A stretch of DNA of 64,000 bases. Origin: Alteromonadales bacterium alter-6D02 (lineage in GTDB: Bacteria; Pseudomonadota; Gammaproteobacteria; Enterobacterales; Psychrobiaceae). The notes under the pieces are model-generated. The model searched no databases. It was not told where the DNA came from and saw nothing but the letters and a program-made list of their open reading frames with translations. This document shows positions 8,081-17,664 of the stretch, piece after piece; the stretch's first letter is position 1; the number at the start of each line of letters is the position of its first letter. Both the position numbers and the translations under genes were made by a program. The stretch covers positions 1 through 64,000 of the forward strand of contig PIZK01000026.1 in NCBI GenBank assembly GCA_002835545.1. The letters are read 5' to 3'.

Positions 8081-9520
8081 ATGCTCATTCCTGTGGTTAT
8101 GGCTGGTGGCTCTGGTACGCGTCTTTGGCCGCTATCTCGACAACTTTTTCCAAAGCAATTTTTACCTTTGGTTGATGATTCAACCATGCTTCAAGCGACA
8201 CTCAATCGTTTAGAAGACCTTCCTACGGGTGAGTCGATCACCATTTGTAATGAAGAACATCGTTTTGTTGTGGCTGAACAACTTCGTCGTAGCGGTGAGT
8301 TGGGGTCGATAATATTGGAACCTGTAGGCCGAAATACAGCGCCAGCAGTAGCTTTAGCGGCGCTAGTTGCGCAGCAAACCGACGATGAACCATTGTTACT
8401 TGTGCTTGCTGCTGATCATGTCATCGAAGATCAAGAGGCGTTTGAGCAAGCCGTATTATCGGGGATGGACCTTGCAAAGCAAGGCAAGATGGTTACTTTT
8501 GGGATCGTTCCAACTAAACCACACACCGGTTATGGTTATATAAAGCAGGGCCAACCTATTACGGAAACGGCTTATGGAGTAAGTGAGTTTGTTGAAAAGC
8601 CAGATCTGGAAACTGCAACTCACTATGTAGAGTCGCGTGAGTTCTTGTGGAATAGCGGTATGTTCTTATTTAAAGCCAGTGATTATCTAAAGGCGCTTGA
8701 GCAGTTTCGGCCCGATATTTTACATGTTTGTCAGCGTTCAATTGAAACTCTGGCGTCTGACCTTGATTTTGTGCGGGTTGATAGCGAAATATTTGCAGAA
8801 TGTCCTGATGACTCAATTGATTACGCTGTGATGGAGCCACTAACCGCACAAAGCGATAATCAGGTAACGGTTGTACCCCTTGATGCTGGTTGGAATGACG
8901 TAGGTAGTTGGGCTTCATTGCTAGAGGTTTCTGATAAAGACCAACAAGGCAACCACTTTAGTGGTGATGTTATTGCTAAAGAGACCAAAGGCACTTATGT
9001 CTATGGCAAGCAAAAACTAGTAACCACGTTAGGGGTGTCAGATCTAATCATCGTGGATACGCCTGATGCATTGTTGGTTTCAAGTGTAGAGTGTAGCCAA
9101 CAGGTTAAAGAAATCGTTGATGAGTTAAAGCTTAATAGACGAGAGGAAGCAACAATTCACCGTGAGGTCTATCGGCCGTGGGGTAAGTATGATGCAATTG
9201 ATAATGGCGAACGTTATCAAGTTAAGCATATTACCGTTAAGCCAGGGGCTAAATTATCTGTTCAAATGCATCATCACCGAGCTGAACATTGGATTGTTGT
9301 TAGTGGCGCTGCGTTAGTGACGAATGGCGATGAGCAGTTTATGCTAAGCGAAAATGAATCAACCTATATTCCAATCGGTACCATTCACGCCTTAGAAAAT
9401 CCTGGGAAAATACCTTTAGAGCTTATTGAAGTTCAGTCAGGTAGTTACTTGGGAGAAGATGATATTGTGCGCTTTGAAGATATTTATGGCAGAGTTGAAA
9501 GCTCGATAAAACCGTCTTGA
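8081..9520 (+). CDS. manC: Mannose-1-phosphate guanylyltransferase / mannose-6-phosphate isomerase
   Basis: This bifunctional enzyme (479 residues) makes GDP-mannose from mannose-1-P and GTP, and isomerises fructose-6-P to mannose-6-P. The N-terminal nucleotidyltransferase shows [20 protein letters not shown] near residue 9. Further motifs are [21 protein letters not shown] and the metal-region [10 protein letters not shown]. The C-terminal type II isomerase is a cupin with [10 protein letters not shown] as the likely metal site. The ATG at 8081 has TAAGGAG 6 bases upstream, so an in-frame TTG at 8060 is not the start. It is followed by manB after a repeat-bearing gap of 120 bases. The product probably feeds the XrtA polysaccharide; the cpsB and xanB names are synonyms. 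Confidence 0.95.
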   Translation: MLIPVVMAGGSGTRLWPLSRQLFPKQFLPLVDDSTMLQATLNRLEDLPTGESITICNEEHRFVVAEQLRRSGELGSIILEPVGRNTAPAVALAALVAQQTDDEPLLLVLAADHVIEDQEAFEQAVLSGMDLAKQGKMVTFGIVPTKPHTGYGYIKQGQPITETAYGVSEFVEKPDLETATHYVESREFLWNSGMFLFKASDYLKALEQFRPDILHVCQRSIETLASDLDFVRVDSEIFAECPDDSIDYAVMEPLTAQSDNQVTVVPLDAGWNDVGSWASLLEVSDKDQQGNHFSGDVIAKETKGTYVYGKQKLVTTLGVSDLIIVDTPDALLVSSVECSQQVKEIVDELKLNRREEATIHREVYRPWGKYDAIDNGERYQVKHITVKPGAKLSVQMHHHRAEHWIVVSGAALVTNGDEQFMLSENESTYIPIGTIHALENPGKIPLELIEVQSGSYLGEDDIVRFEDIYGRVESSIKPS

Positions 9521-9523
9521 TTG

Positions 9524-9596
9524 CGTCGCCCTGAAAGTGTTTAATTCAGGACCTCTTGATGTTGATGAAGGCCTCAACATGTTTAATTCAGGATAG
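9524..9596. repeat. Hairpin repeat between manC and manB
   Basis: A type B unit (GCCCTGAAAGTGTTTAATTC followed by AGGACC) lies just after the manC stop. A second partial AATTCAGGAT copy lies at about 9581-9595. It is of the same family as the larger arrays in this window. Confidence 0.5.
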
Positions 9597-9640
9597 CGTT
9601 TTTATAATATTCCAATGAGTGATGAATGGAGAGTAAATTA

Positions 9641-11011
9641 ATGACAACGGATGAGCTAACGTGTTTTAAAGCCTATGATATTCGAGGTAAGCTTGGTGAA
9701 GAGCTTAATGAAGACATCGCTTATCGCATCGGGCGTGCGTTTGGCCAATACCTCAAACCTAAAACAGTGGTTGTTGGCGGTGACATCCGTTTAACCTCTG
9801 AAGCGTTAAAACAAGCGACAGCTAATGGCTTACTAGACTCCGGTGTCAATGTTATTGATTTAGGGATGACCGGAACAGAAGAGATTTATTACGCGGTCAG
9901 CGCACTCAAAGTGTGTGGTGGTATCCAAATCACTGCTAGCCATAATCCAATTGATTATAATGGCATGAAGTTAGTACGAGAAGAGTCAAAACCTATCAGT
10001 GGCGATAGTGGCTTATTGGAGATAAAAACTTTAGCGGAGGCTAATGTTTTTTCTGAGCCAGCCAAACGAGGAGTTTTATCTAAGCAATCGAACTTAACTC
10101 AGTATGTTGAACATTTATTAACGTATATTCAGTTCAGGAATATCACGCCTCTTAAGTTGGTGGTAAATGCGGGCAACGGTGCTGCTGGTCATGTTATTGA
10201 TGCACTTGAACGTCGTTTTGTTGAGTTAAGTATTCCGATTGAGTTTATTAAAATCTATCACCAGCCTAATGGCCACTTTCCAAATGGTATTCCAAATCCA
10301 CTGTTACCAGAAAATAGGGCGGCTACAGCAGACGCAGTTAAAGTTCATCGTGCTGATATGGGTATAGCATGGGACGGCGATTTCGATCGTTGTTTTTTGT
10401 TTGATGAACGTGGGGAGTTTATTGAAGGGTATTATATTGTTGGTTTACTGGCGGAAGCGTTTTTATTGAAAAAAAGCGGTGAGAGCATTATTCATGATCC
10501 CCGCATGACTTGGAATACTATTGAGCTAGTAAAACAAACTGGCGGCGTCCCAGTATTATGTAAAACAGGGCATGCCTTTATTAAAGAGCGGATGAGGCTA
10601 GAAAATGCTGTTTATGGCGGCGAGATGAGTGCTCACCATTATTTTAGAGACTTTGCTTATTGCGACTCTGGGATGATCCCGTGGTTGTTGGTAGCAGAAA
10701 TGTTGTGTGTTAAAAAACAGCCTTTATCTTCATTAGTGAGTGAACGCATTTCTCGTTACCCATCCTCAGGTGAAATAAATCGCAAGTTGGCAAATCCGCA
10801 AGCGGCAATAACAAAAGTCGAGCAAAGGTTTAGTCAAGACGCACTCGCCATAGATTATGTCGATGGTTTAAGCATTGAACATAATACATGGCGTTTTAAT
10901 TTACGCAGTTCAAATACCGAGCCCGTTGTTCGACTAAATGTAGAATCAAAAGGAGATGTCGCATTGATGGAAAAGAGAACCCAACAGATAATTGATGTAT
11001 TAGAGAGTTAA
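9641..11011 (+). CDS. manB: Phosphomannomutase
   Basis: The 456-residue protein matches the length of E. coli CpsG/ManB and is very similar to it by eye ([20 protein letters not shown] at the start). It interconverts mannose-6-P and mannose-1-P. The phosphoserine loop [14 protein letters not shown], the Mg-binding DGDFDRCF, the sugar-binding [10 protein letters not shown] and the C-terminal phosphate-binding RSSNTEP are all present. The ATG at 9641 has GGAG 9 bases upstream, so it is preferred over the ATG at 9626. Together with ManC it completes the cytoplasmic GDP-mannose route. The gene is probably in one transcription unit with manC, despite the hairpin repeat between them. Confidence 0.95.
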   Translation: MTTDELTCFKAYDIRGKLGEELNEDIAYRIGRAFGQYLKPKTVVVGGDIRLTSEALKQATANGLLDSGVNVIDLGMTGTEEIYYAVSALKVCGGIQITASHNPIDYNGMKLVREESKPISGDSGLLEIKTLAEANVFSEPAKRGVLSKQSNLTQYVEHLLTYIQFRNITPLKLVVNAGNGAAGHVIDALERRFVELSIPIEFIKIYHQPNGHFPNGIPNPLLPENRAATADAVKVHRADMGIAWDGDFDRCFLFDERGEFIEGYYIVGLLAEAFLLKKSGESIIHDPRMTWNTIELVKQTGGVPVLCKTGHAFIKERMRLENAVYGGEMSAHHYFRDFAYCDSGMIPWLLVAEMLCVKKQPLSSLVSERISRYPSSGEINRKLANPQAAITKVEQRFSQDALAIDYVDGLSIEHNTWRFNLRSSNTEPVVRLNVESKGDVALMEKRTQQIIDVLES

Positions 11012-11052
11012 CTCGCTCGTACTGTTATTTTATTTATTGCTTTGTGAAATCG

Positions 11053-11426
11053 GTCTTCCTGAAGCTGTGTGATTCAGGACCTTATTGTGTTTTTGAACAG
11101 CGAGATACCGGCTAAAAATCTGCCAGTATGACGATGTGGAGGTATTCATTTTGTCTTCCTGAGAGTGTTTTACTCAGGACCTCGTCGTGTTTTTGAACAG
11201 CGAGATACCGGCTAAAAACTTGTCGGTACGATGATGTGGAGGATTCACTCTGTCTTCCTGAGAGTGTTTTACTCAGGATCTCGTCGTTGGTGTTTGGGAG
11301 GTTCAGGCTAACAAACTGCCCAAACGACGATGTGGGGGTATTCATTTTGTCATCCTGAGAGTGTTTTACTCAGGATCTCGTCGTTGGTGTTTGGGCGGTT
11401 CTGGCTAACAAACTGCCCAAACGACG
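11053..11426. repeat. Four-unit tandem array of paired B-A hairpins
   Basis: The 440-bp gap between manB and bolA holds no gene. It contains four tandem copies, with a period near 98 bp, of a two-hairpin module. First comes a type B stem (CTTCCTGAGAGTG loop, ACTCAGGA). About 25 bases later comes a type A stem ending in ACGA(C/T)GATG. The A stems differ between copies (ATACCGGC...CCAGTAT; ATACCGGC...GTCGGTAC; GTTCAGGC...GCCCAAAC; GTTCTGGC...GCCCAAAC), while the loop CTAAAAA/CTAACAAA and the 3' flank are conserved. Convergent manB and bolA could both end in it. Confidence 0.75.
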
Positions 11427-11452
11427 AATTTCGTTGGAACAATAGAGTGTAA

Positions 11453-11776
11453 TTACTTACCGCCACCTAAACAATTTGGTGATGATGGGACATCACCATT
11501 AGCGTTTTGCCACTGCTGTGGATCAAAAGTGTGTAAGGCTAGGGCATGGACAGGCCCCTCAAGTTCTTCACTTAATACCTTATAGATTAGCTGGTGGCGC
11601 TTCACTTGCCGCAGTCCTGCAAAAGATTCACTGACTAAGGTGACCTTAAAGTGAGTTTCAGAGTTTGGCGGTACCGAGTGCATGTGTGACTCATTCTCTA
11701 CACTTAACACCAAAGGGCTAAACTCTTCGCTTAGCTTTTGTTCTATTTGGCGTTGTACTTTATGGTGGTCTGTCAT
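11453..11776 (-). CDS. bolA: BolA family protein
   Basis: The 107-residue protein carries the BolA class II KH-like fold. The sequence SVENESHMHSVPPNSETHFK contains the conserved His and Ser positions, and the core FAGLRQVKRHQLIYKVL and the VHALALHTFDPQQW motif follow. BolA proteins bind monothiol glutaredoxin with a 2Fe-2S cluster and also act as morphology and stress regulators. The tail ends in SSPNCLGGGK with a Cys of unknown role. It starts 3 bases after the gshB stop, so it is co-transcribed as the last gene of rsmE-gshB-bolA. The link with glutathione synthase is consistent with iron-sulfur and redox function, but that is inference. Confidence 0.9.
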   Translation of the reverse strand: MTDHHKVQRQIEQKLSEEFSPLVLSVENESHMHSVPPNSETHFKVTLVSESFAGLRQVKRHQLIYKVLSEELEGPVHALALHTFDPQQWQNANGDVPSSPNCLGGGK

Positions 11777-11779
11777 CAG

Positions 11780-12736
11780 TTATCCTAGAGCTTTTAAGCG
11801 TGTTTCGATAGCGTTCATCAATGCGCCAGTGATATCGACATCAAATGCTGCTTCAATTTCTTTTATACATGTTGGGCTAGTGACATTAATTTCAGTGACT
11901 TTGTCACCAATTACATCTAAGCCAACGAAGATTAACCCTTTCTCTTTAAGCTTAGGGCCGATGGTTCGTGCTATTTCCCAATCGGTATCTGACAGTGGAC
12001 GAGCTTCTCCTCGGCCGCCTGCTGCTAAGTTGCCACGGGTTTCGCCTTCAGCGGGAATACGAGCTAAACAATATGGCATAGGCTCACCATCGACAATTAG
12101 GATCCGCTTATCACCATTGCTGATATCTGGAACAAATGCCTGTGCCATCGCATACATCGTTTCGTGTTGAGTCAGAGTCTCTATGATCACTCCAACATTT
12201 GGATCGCCAGCTTGAACACGGAAAATCGAGGCTCCTCCCATGCCATCAAGCGGTTTTAAGATCATATCATTGTGTTTTTGGTAAAACTCGCGAATCTTGT
12301 CACTGCGGCGAGTAACCAAAGTGTCTGGCGTTAAATCGGCAAACCATGCGGTATAAAGTTTCTCATTACAATCTCGTAGGCTTTGAGGCTTATTAACCAC
12401 TAATAATCCTTCGTCTTCTGCGCGTTCCAGTAGGTAAGTTGCGTAAATAAATTCAGTATCAAAAGGAGGATCTTTACGCATTAATAGCACATCAAGATCG
12501 CTTAATCGGATCTCTTGTTCATTGCTTAGTTCAAACCACTGCTCAGGATCTTGCTTTACTGATAGGCTCTGGACACGTGCAAAACTATGGCCTTCATTTA
12601 GATATAAATCATTCATCTCGAGATAATACAATTCATAACCACGAGTTTGTGCTTCCATTAACATCGCAAAGCTGCTGTCTTTTAGAATATTGATGTCCTG
12701 GATTGGATCCATCAAAATGCCCAATTTAATTGTCAT
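11780..12736 (-). CDS. gshB: Glutathione synthase
   Basis: The 318-residue length fits GshB. It joins gamma-glutamylcysteine and glycine with ATP in the cytoplasm. The protein opens with KLGILMDPIQDINILKDSSF, the usual GshB start. It shows the RKDPPFDTEFIYATYLLE segment, the ATP-grasp lysine region MILKPLDGMGGASIFRV, the small-loop and metal region GNLAAGGRGEARPL, and NVTSPTCIKEIE near the end. It sits 26 bases after rsmE and 3 bases before bolA, in the common gammaproteobacterial order. Confidence 0.97.
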   Translation of the reverse strand: MTIKLGILMDPIQDINILKDSSFAMLMEAQTRGYELYYLEMNDLYLNEGHSFARVQSLSVKQDPEQWFELSNEQEIRLSDLDVLLMRKDPPFDTEFIYATYLLERAEDEGLLVVNKPQSLRDCNEKLYTAWFADLTPDTLVTRRSDKIREFYQKHNDMILKPLDGMGGASIFRVQAGDPNVGVIIETLTQHETMYAMAQAFVPDISNGDKRILIVDGEPMPYCLARIPAEGETRGNLAAGGRGEARPLSDTDWEIARTIGPKLKEKGLIFVGLDVIGDKVTEINVTSPTCIKEIEAAFDVDITGALMNAIETRLKALG

Positions 12737-12762
12737 TTTCTATCCTTTATTTAAATTTATTA

Positions 12763-13494
12763 TTAGCCTAAGTCACCAAAGCGCGTTTGCAAAGCACTAA
12801 TTACAGTAAGCCCTGCGGTTTCAGTTCTCAATACACGTGGGCCAATTAGAACTTCATCAAAACCACTAGCACTTGCTTCTTCAATTTCAATATCTGATAA
12901 ACCGCCCTCAGGTCCTATGACTAAACGAATACCATGCTCAGGTGCTGGTAGACTATTGATTGAATAGCTCGCACGGGGGTGTAAATTAAGCTTCAGCTCA
13001 TCACTTTCTTGTGCTAACCATTCACTAAGGCCTAATGGCTGGTGGATAGTCGGCACGGTATTACGTCCGCATTGTTCGCAGGCGGCTATAACAATCTTTC
13101 GCCATTGATTGAGCTTTTTTGTTAGTCGCTCACCGCTGAGTTTTACACCGCAGCGCTCTGTAAATAAAGGCGTAATTTCAGTGGCGCCAAGCTCAACGGC
13201 TTTTTGAATGGTTAATTCCATTTTATCACCACGAGAAACCCCCTGGCCAAGGTGTATCTTTAGTGGGGATTCAATATCTATGTCATTAAATGATTCGATT
13301 TGGGCGACAACTTTCTTTTTACCCGACTCGATGAGTTTCGCTGGATACTCACCGCCATTGCCATCAAACAAAATAATCGGTGCATCAACAGTTAAGCGCA
13401 ATACTCGCCCAACATGATTTGCCGCATCAGCATCTAAAGTGACTTGTTGTGCAGACCCAATGGTCTCTGGGTGAAATATTCGAGGAGTTCTCAT
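12763..13494 (-). CDS. rsmE: 16S rRNA (uracil(1498)-N(3))-methyltransferase
   Basis: The 243-residue SPOUT-class methyltransferase modifies U1498 of 16S rRNA using S-adenosylmethionine. An N-terminal PUA-like part (residues about 1-70, with HVGRVLRL) precedes the knotted catalytic domain. The SAM-binding knot shows LVIGPEGGLSDIEIEEA and LGPRVLRTETA-like sequence (here LIGPRVLRTETAGLTVISAL). It is the first gene of the rsmE-gshB-bolA operon; its promoter should lie in the 135-base gap shared with the divergent peptidase gene. Confidence 0.95.
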   Translation of the reverse strand: MRTPRIFHPETIGSAQQVTLDADAANHVGRVLRLTVDAPIILFDGNGGEYPAKLIESGKKKVVAQIESFNDIDIESPLKIHLGQGVSRGDKMELTIQKAVELGATEITPLFTERCGVKLSGERLTKKLNQWRKIVIAACEQCGRNTVPTIHQPLGLSEWLAQESDELKLNLHPRASYSINSLPAPEHGIRLVIGPEGGLSDIEIEEASASGFDEVLIGPRVLRTETAGLTVISALQTRFGDLG

Positions 13495-13629
13495 GCTATA
13501 GCCTATTGGTTATTATCATTCTGATCTGGCGTCAAAGGTTGATTTTTCAAGGTTTGTTACAAAAAAATTATGGCAAATAATAGACTTTGCTCTATATTGT
13601 ATACAATTAATTCATAATTAGGAAAACTC

Positions 13630-15936
13630 ATGATCTCCAACCTTGTGGCGAAACGCTTGGTTTTAGCAATTGGCTTAGGCTTCGGTCTGAGCGCTTGTCA
13701 AAGTACCCTCGAGTCCACGCCAGTTAGTGCCGTTAGTGAACAACAGCCTTTAACCCTTGAACGCATCTATAAGGACAACGAATTTAAGTCGGAATGAATC
13801 GGTCAAATCCGCTGGTTAAGTGATGGTTCTGGTTATACCGCTGTTGAACGTTCAACCAAGAAGCATAAGAATGCGCAAGGTGAATTAAACAGTATTGGTC
13901 ATGATATTGTGGTTTATGATCCGAAGACGAATAAACGCCAGGTGTTGATTTCTGCAGAGCAATTAATTGTTTCTGGGCAAGATAAGCCATTAGCTATCCA
14001 TGATTATGTTTGGTCTCAAGATCGACAGCAGGTATTAATTTATACCAACTCAAAGAAAGTTTGGCGCTCAAACTCGCGCGGTGATTATTATGTACTGGAT
14101 TTAGCGAGTTCTGAGCTTAAAAAAATAGGTGCATCAGATTACCAAGAAAGTCGTTTAATGTTTGCTAAATTCTCACCAGATGGCAGCAAAGTGGCTTATG
14201 TATACCTTGATAATATTTACGTGCAAGAGATAGCGTCGCAGCAAATTACTCAACTAACGTTTGATGCTAATCGAAGTACTATTAACGGCTTATTTGATTG
14301 GGTTTACGAAGAAGAGTTTACCATTCGTGATGGCTTTCGTTGGAGCCCTGATGGCAGTAAAATTGCGTATTGGCAATTAGATACGAGTGGCTCTAAAGAT
14401 TTCATTATGATTAATAATACTGATGATCTTTACCCAACACTGACTAAATTCCCATATCCCAAAGTAGGTGAGAAGAACCCAGCAGCAAAAGTCGGTATGG
14501 TTAATTTATCTACTCAAAAAACAGTTTGGGCTGAGTTTGAAGGGGATGCGCATAATATGTATATCCCTCGCATGAGCTGGGCAGCCAACAGTGATGAAAT
14601 TATTGTTCAGCGCATGAACCGTAAACAAGACACTAATACTGTTTATTTAGTTAAAGCGAGTGATGGTCAGCCACAGCCAATCTATGTTGAAAAAGAGCAA
14701 ACCTTTATAGAGTGGGTTTATGATGTAACGTGGATTGACGATGGCAAGTCGTTTTTATGGATTAGTGAGCAAGATGATTGGCGTCATATTTATAAAATCT
14801 CTCGCGATGGAAAAACGGTGACAGATTTAACGCCAGGGGCCTTTGATATTACCTCGATAAAATCGATAGATCAGGACAATGGCTGGGTCTACTTTATTGC
14901 GTCACCTGATGATGTTGCACAGCGTTATTTATATCGTGCACCATTAGATGGTAGTGGAAAAAAAGAGCGAGTTACGCCACAACAATATGCTGGTTTTAAC
15001 CGTTATCACATGGACGCGAAAGGTCAGTGGGCTATTCACAGCCATTCAAGCTTTGACACACCAACAACAAAGCGACTTGTTGCGTTAAGTGATCATCAAA
15101 CTCAGCGTACCATGCTAAAAAATAAGGCATTAAAAGCAAAATTAGCGCAATTAAGTTTGGGCCAAACTGAGTTTTTTCAAGTGGAAGCGCGTGATGGCGT
15201 TAAGCTAGACGGTTACATTACCAAACCAGCCAATTTTGACGAAAATAAGCAATACCCAGTGATATTCTATGTCTATGGTGAACCGGCAGGTCAAACCGTC
15301 AAAGACAGTTGGCGCGGTAACTCATTTATGTGGGATCAATTATTAACTCAGCAAGGCTTCATCGTTGCTTCAATTGATAATCGTGGTACTAAAGCCCCGA
15401 AAGGTCGAGCTTGGCGTAAATCGATTTATGCAAAAGCAGGTGTGGTCACCTCACGAGATCAATCAGATGCACTAAAAGCGATGGCAAAGCGCTATCCATT
15501 TATTGATACTAAGCGTGTTGGTATTTGGGGGCATTCCGGTGGCGGTTCAATGACGTTAAATATGCTATTTAGATACCCTGAACAATATCAAGTTGGCATT
15601 GCAACTGCACCTGTGCCAGATATCCGTTTATACGATACGATTTATCAAGAGCGTTATTCTGGGCTATTAGAGGATAACAAAGAAGCTTATGAGCAAAGTG
15701 CGCCAATCACCCATGCTAAAAACCTACAGGGTAACTTACTGCTTATTCACGGCACGGGCGATGACAATGTGCATTACCAAGGTAGTGAACGTTTGATTAA
15801 TGAATTAATTAAACATAATAAGCAATTTGAGTTTATGTCTTATCCTAATCGTAGCCATTCATTACGAGAAGGGGAAGGGACAACGCTTCACTTAAAAACA
15901 ATGATGACTAACTACTTTAAGCGTCATTTGCAATAA
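13630..15936 (+). pseudogene. Dipeptidyl peptidase IV (S9B) lipoprotein gene with in-frame TGA
   Basis: The frame from the ATG at 13630 (AGGAAAA upstream) encodes a lipoprotein signal with lipobox LSAC (Cys23) and a DPP-IV start (LTLERIYKDNEFKSE). A TGA at 13795-13797 (codon 56) interrupts it, and the same frame then stays open to 15936, about 768 codons in all. The rest looks intact. The DWVYEEEF double-Glu motif that defines DPP-IV substrate N-terminus recognition lies near residue 225. The beta-propeller follows, then nucleophile GHSGGGS, Asp in GTGDDNVH and His in NRSHSLREGEG. It would cleave X-Pro dipeptides at the cell surface or in the periplasm. A GTG at 13909 could restart translation but would lack the signal and first blade. 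A recent nonsense mutation or a sequencing error explains this best; no frameshift or decay is seen. Confidence 0.85.
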
Positions 15937-15964
15937 GCTTTGAATCTTGTTGGGATTTTCAATA

Positions 15965-16157
15965 GCAGCAAAGGATCCTGAATAACACATTTTCAGGATG
16001 ACGCTTAATTGTTGTCCCAACATACTGGACTACAAAGTTATTTAGAGGTTCGTTAAAACTTCAACCGTCGTCATTCAAGCATGCTTTTAGCCAGAATCTT
16101 TTTCTTAACAACTAAGTGGGCCCCTGAATAACATACTTTCAGGGGCTCACTTATTTA
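15965..16157. repeat. Hairpin repeats between peptidase gene and the CoA-ligase-like gene
   Basis: The 340-bp gap holds three family members. A type B stem (GGATCCTGAA, loop, TTTCAGGATGACG) lies at about 15974-16004, close to the peptidase stop and able to act as a terminator. A type A unit in reverse orientation (GTCATTCAAGCATGCTTTTA GCCAGAATC) lies at about 16073-16102. A GGCCCCTGAA/TTTCAGGGGCTC stem lies at about 16119-16153. The remaining 120 bases before the next gene presumably carry its promoter; no consensus is clear. Confidence 0.6.
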
Positions 16158-16276
16158 GCGTCTAAGTATGTAATAACTCCACAGTTGTCGTTGTGAGTTG
16201 TTTTTTCCTTTATTCGGTGGTCTTTGTCTTATTCTCTTCTATGCTTAAATTAGAGCCTGAGGAGGATAGGGATATT

Positions 16277-17635
16277 ATGACGCAGTCACTTTACACTTCA
16301 CTTGTTAGCAAAGTTATTTTTCCACTTCATGAATCGTTAAAATCTCATCATTCTGTTTCGGTTCGGCAATCATTGGAGCGCTCTCAATGGCAATCTAAGC
16401 AACAGATATTCGCTGAACGCGATCAACGTTTAGCACGTTTTATTGATAAGGTTTATAACGATGTGCCATATATAAATCAATTATTTAATGATTTGTGTTT
16501 AACGCCGGAGGATGTGTGTCAAAGTGATGAACTAACCAAGTTGCCTTTTATGACCAAAGAAGTCATAAAACAAAATTTCGATGAACTGATATCTGTTAAT
16601 GCAGGTCCCTTGAGCAAGGGCAATACCGGGGGATCATCGGGTAGCCCACTGACCTTTATGTTGGGCAAAAACAGAGTTAGTCACGATGTTGCTCAAAAGT
16701 GGCGAGCGACGCGTTGGTGGGGAGTTGATATTGGTGATAAAGAGTTGGTTGCATGGGGCTCACCGATTGAGCTTGGGGCCCAAGACAAAGTGCGTCAATG
16801 GCGAGACGGTTTACTCCGAACCGAGTTAATGCCTGCATTTGATTTAACCGAGCGTAGCATTGAGCAATTCATTCACCGCATTGTGTTCCGCAAACCTGCG
16901 ATGCTTTTTGGCTACCCATCTGTTTATGAAGTCATTGCTAAACAAGCCAGAATGAAAAAGGTGCGCTTAGATAATTTAGGAATAGAAGTCATATTTGTTA
17001 CATCTGAACGTCTTTATGATCATCAACGTGAATTAATCGAGTCTGTCTTTGGCTGTCCTGTAGCAAATGGTTATGGTGGGAGAGACGCTGGCTTTATTGC
17101 CCATGAATGTTCGAGAGGTGGCATGCATTTATCAGCAGAAGACATTATTGTTGAGATTGTAGACTCTGCTGGAAATCCCCTTCCTGATGGTGAATCTGGT
17201 GAAATAGTCATAACCCATCTCGCGTCCGAGGACTTTCCATTTATCCGCTACCGCACTGGAGATATTGGCTGCTTATCGACAGCTAATTGTCCTTGTGGTC
17301 GTGGGTTACCGATGTTGGAGTCAATTGAAGGGCGCAGTACGGACTTTGTGATTGCTCAAGATGGCACTATGATGCATGGTTTAGCATTAATTTATATTTT
17401 ACGTGAAATTGAAGGGATTAAAGAGTTTAAGGTTGTCCAGCAATCGATTGATTTAACAGATGTGTTTATTGTTCCTGAGCAAGGTGGATTAAGCGATGCA
17501 ATGTCCAGTGCTATTACTCAAGGGTTCAAAGCAAGACTCGGCCAAGGTGTGGAGATTAATATTCAATTAAGTGAGGCCATTGTGGCTGAAAAATCAGGAA
17601 AGTATCGTTACATTATTAGTCATGCTATTGATTGA
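16277..17635 (+). CDS. Phenylacetate-CoA ligase (PaaK/CapK)-like adenylating protein
   Basis: The 452-residue member of the AMP-forming acyl-CoA ligase superfamily is most like the PaaK/CapK branch. The phosphate-binding loop is KGNTGGSSGSPLTFMLGK (near residue 110). Later motifs are the adenine-binding NGYGGRDAGFIAHEC, the acidic FIRYRTGDIG loop and a C-terminal AMP-binding lid. A CPCGRGLPMLESIEGR stretch adds Cys residues typical of the PaaK family. I chose ATG 16277 because AGGATAGGG precedes it; the longer frame from 16193 adds a hydrophobic stretch with no ribosome-binding site. Such genes commonly accompany XrtA polysaccharide clusters, where a role in acyl or amino modification of the polymer is suspected. 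The substrate is not known. It converges with prsR. Confidence 0.8.
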   Translation: MTQSLYTSLVSKVIFPLHESLKSHHSVSVRQSLERSQWQSKQQIFAERDQRLARFIDKVYNDVPYINQLFNDLCLTPEDVCQSDELTKLPFMTKEVIKQNFDELISVNAGPLSKGNTGGSSGSPLTFMLGKNRVSHDVAQKWRATRWWGVDIGDKELVAWGSPIELGAQDKVRQWRDGLLRTELMPAFDLTERSIEQFIHRIVFRKPAMLFGYPSVYEVIAKQARMKKVRLDNLGIEVIFVTSERLYDHQRELIESVFGCPVANGYGGRDAGFIAHECSRGGMHLSAEDIIVEIVDSAGNPLPDGESGEIVITHLASEDFPFIRYRTGDIGCLSTANCPCGRGLPMLESIEGRSTDFVIAQDGTMMHGLALIYILREIEGIKEFKVVQQSIDLTDVFIVPEQGGLSDAMSSAITQGFKARLGQGVEINIQLSEAIVAEKSGKYRYIISHAID

Positions 17636-17637
17636 AA

Positions 17638-17664
17638 CTTGTTCAGCAGTTAGCTGCTGACAAG
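17638..17664. terminator. Bidirectional hairpin between convergent genes
   Basis: CTTGTTCAGCAG pairs with CTGCTGACAAG around a TTAG loop with one bulge, covering the space between the two stop codons and the last codons of prsR. The flanking T-tracts are weak, so terminator strength is uncertain. Confidence 0.5.

Noticed and set aside
11112-11345. 77-residue minus-strand reading frame
   Set aside because: It is built from the tandem hairpin modules and has repeating LSKTLSGRQ segments; an artefact.
11053-11426. CRISPR-like array
   Set aside because: The repeats are imperfect double hairpins with a near 98-bp period and similar 'spacers'; no cas genes are nearby.
13795-13797. Selenocysteine reading of the in-frame TGA
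   Set aside because: No SECIS-like hairpin follows, and DPP-IV enzymes do not use selenocysteine at this site.
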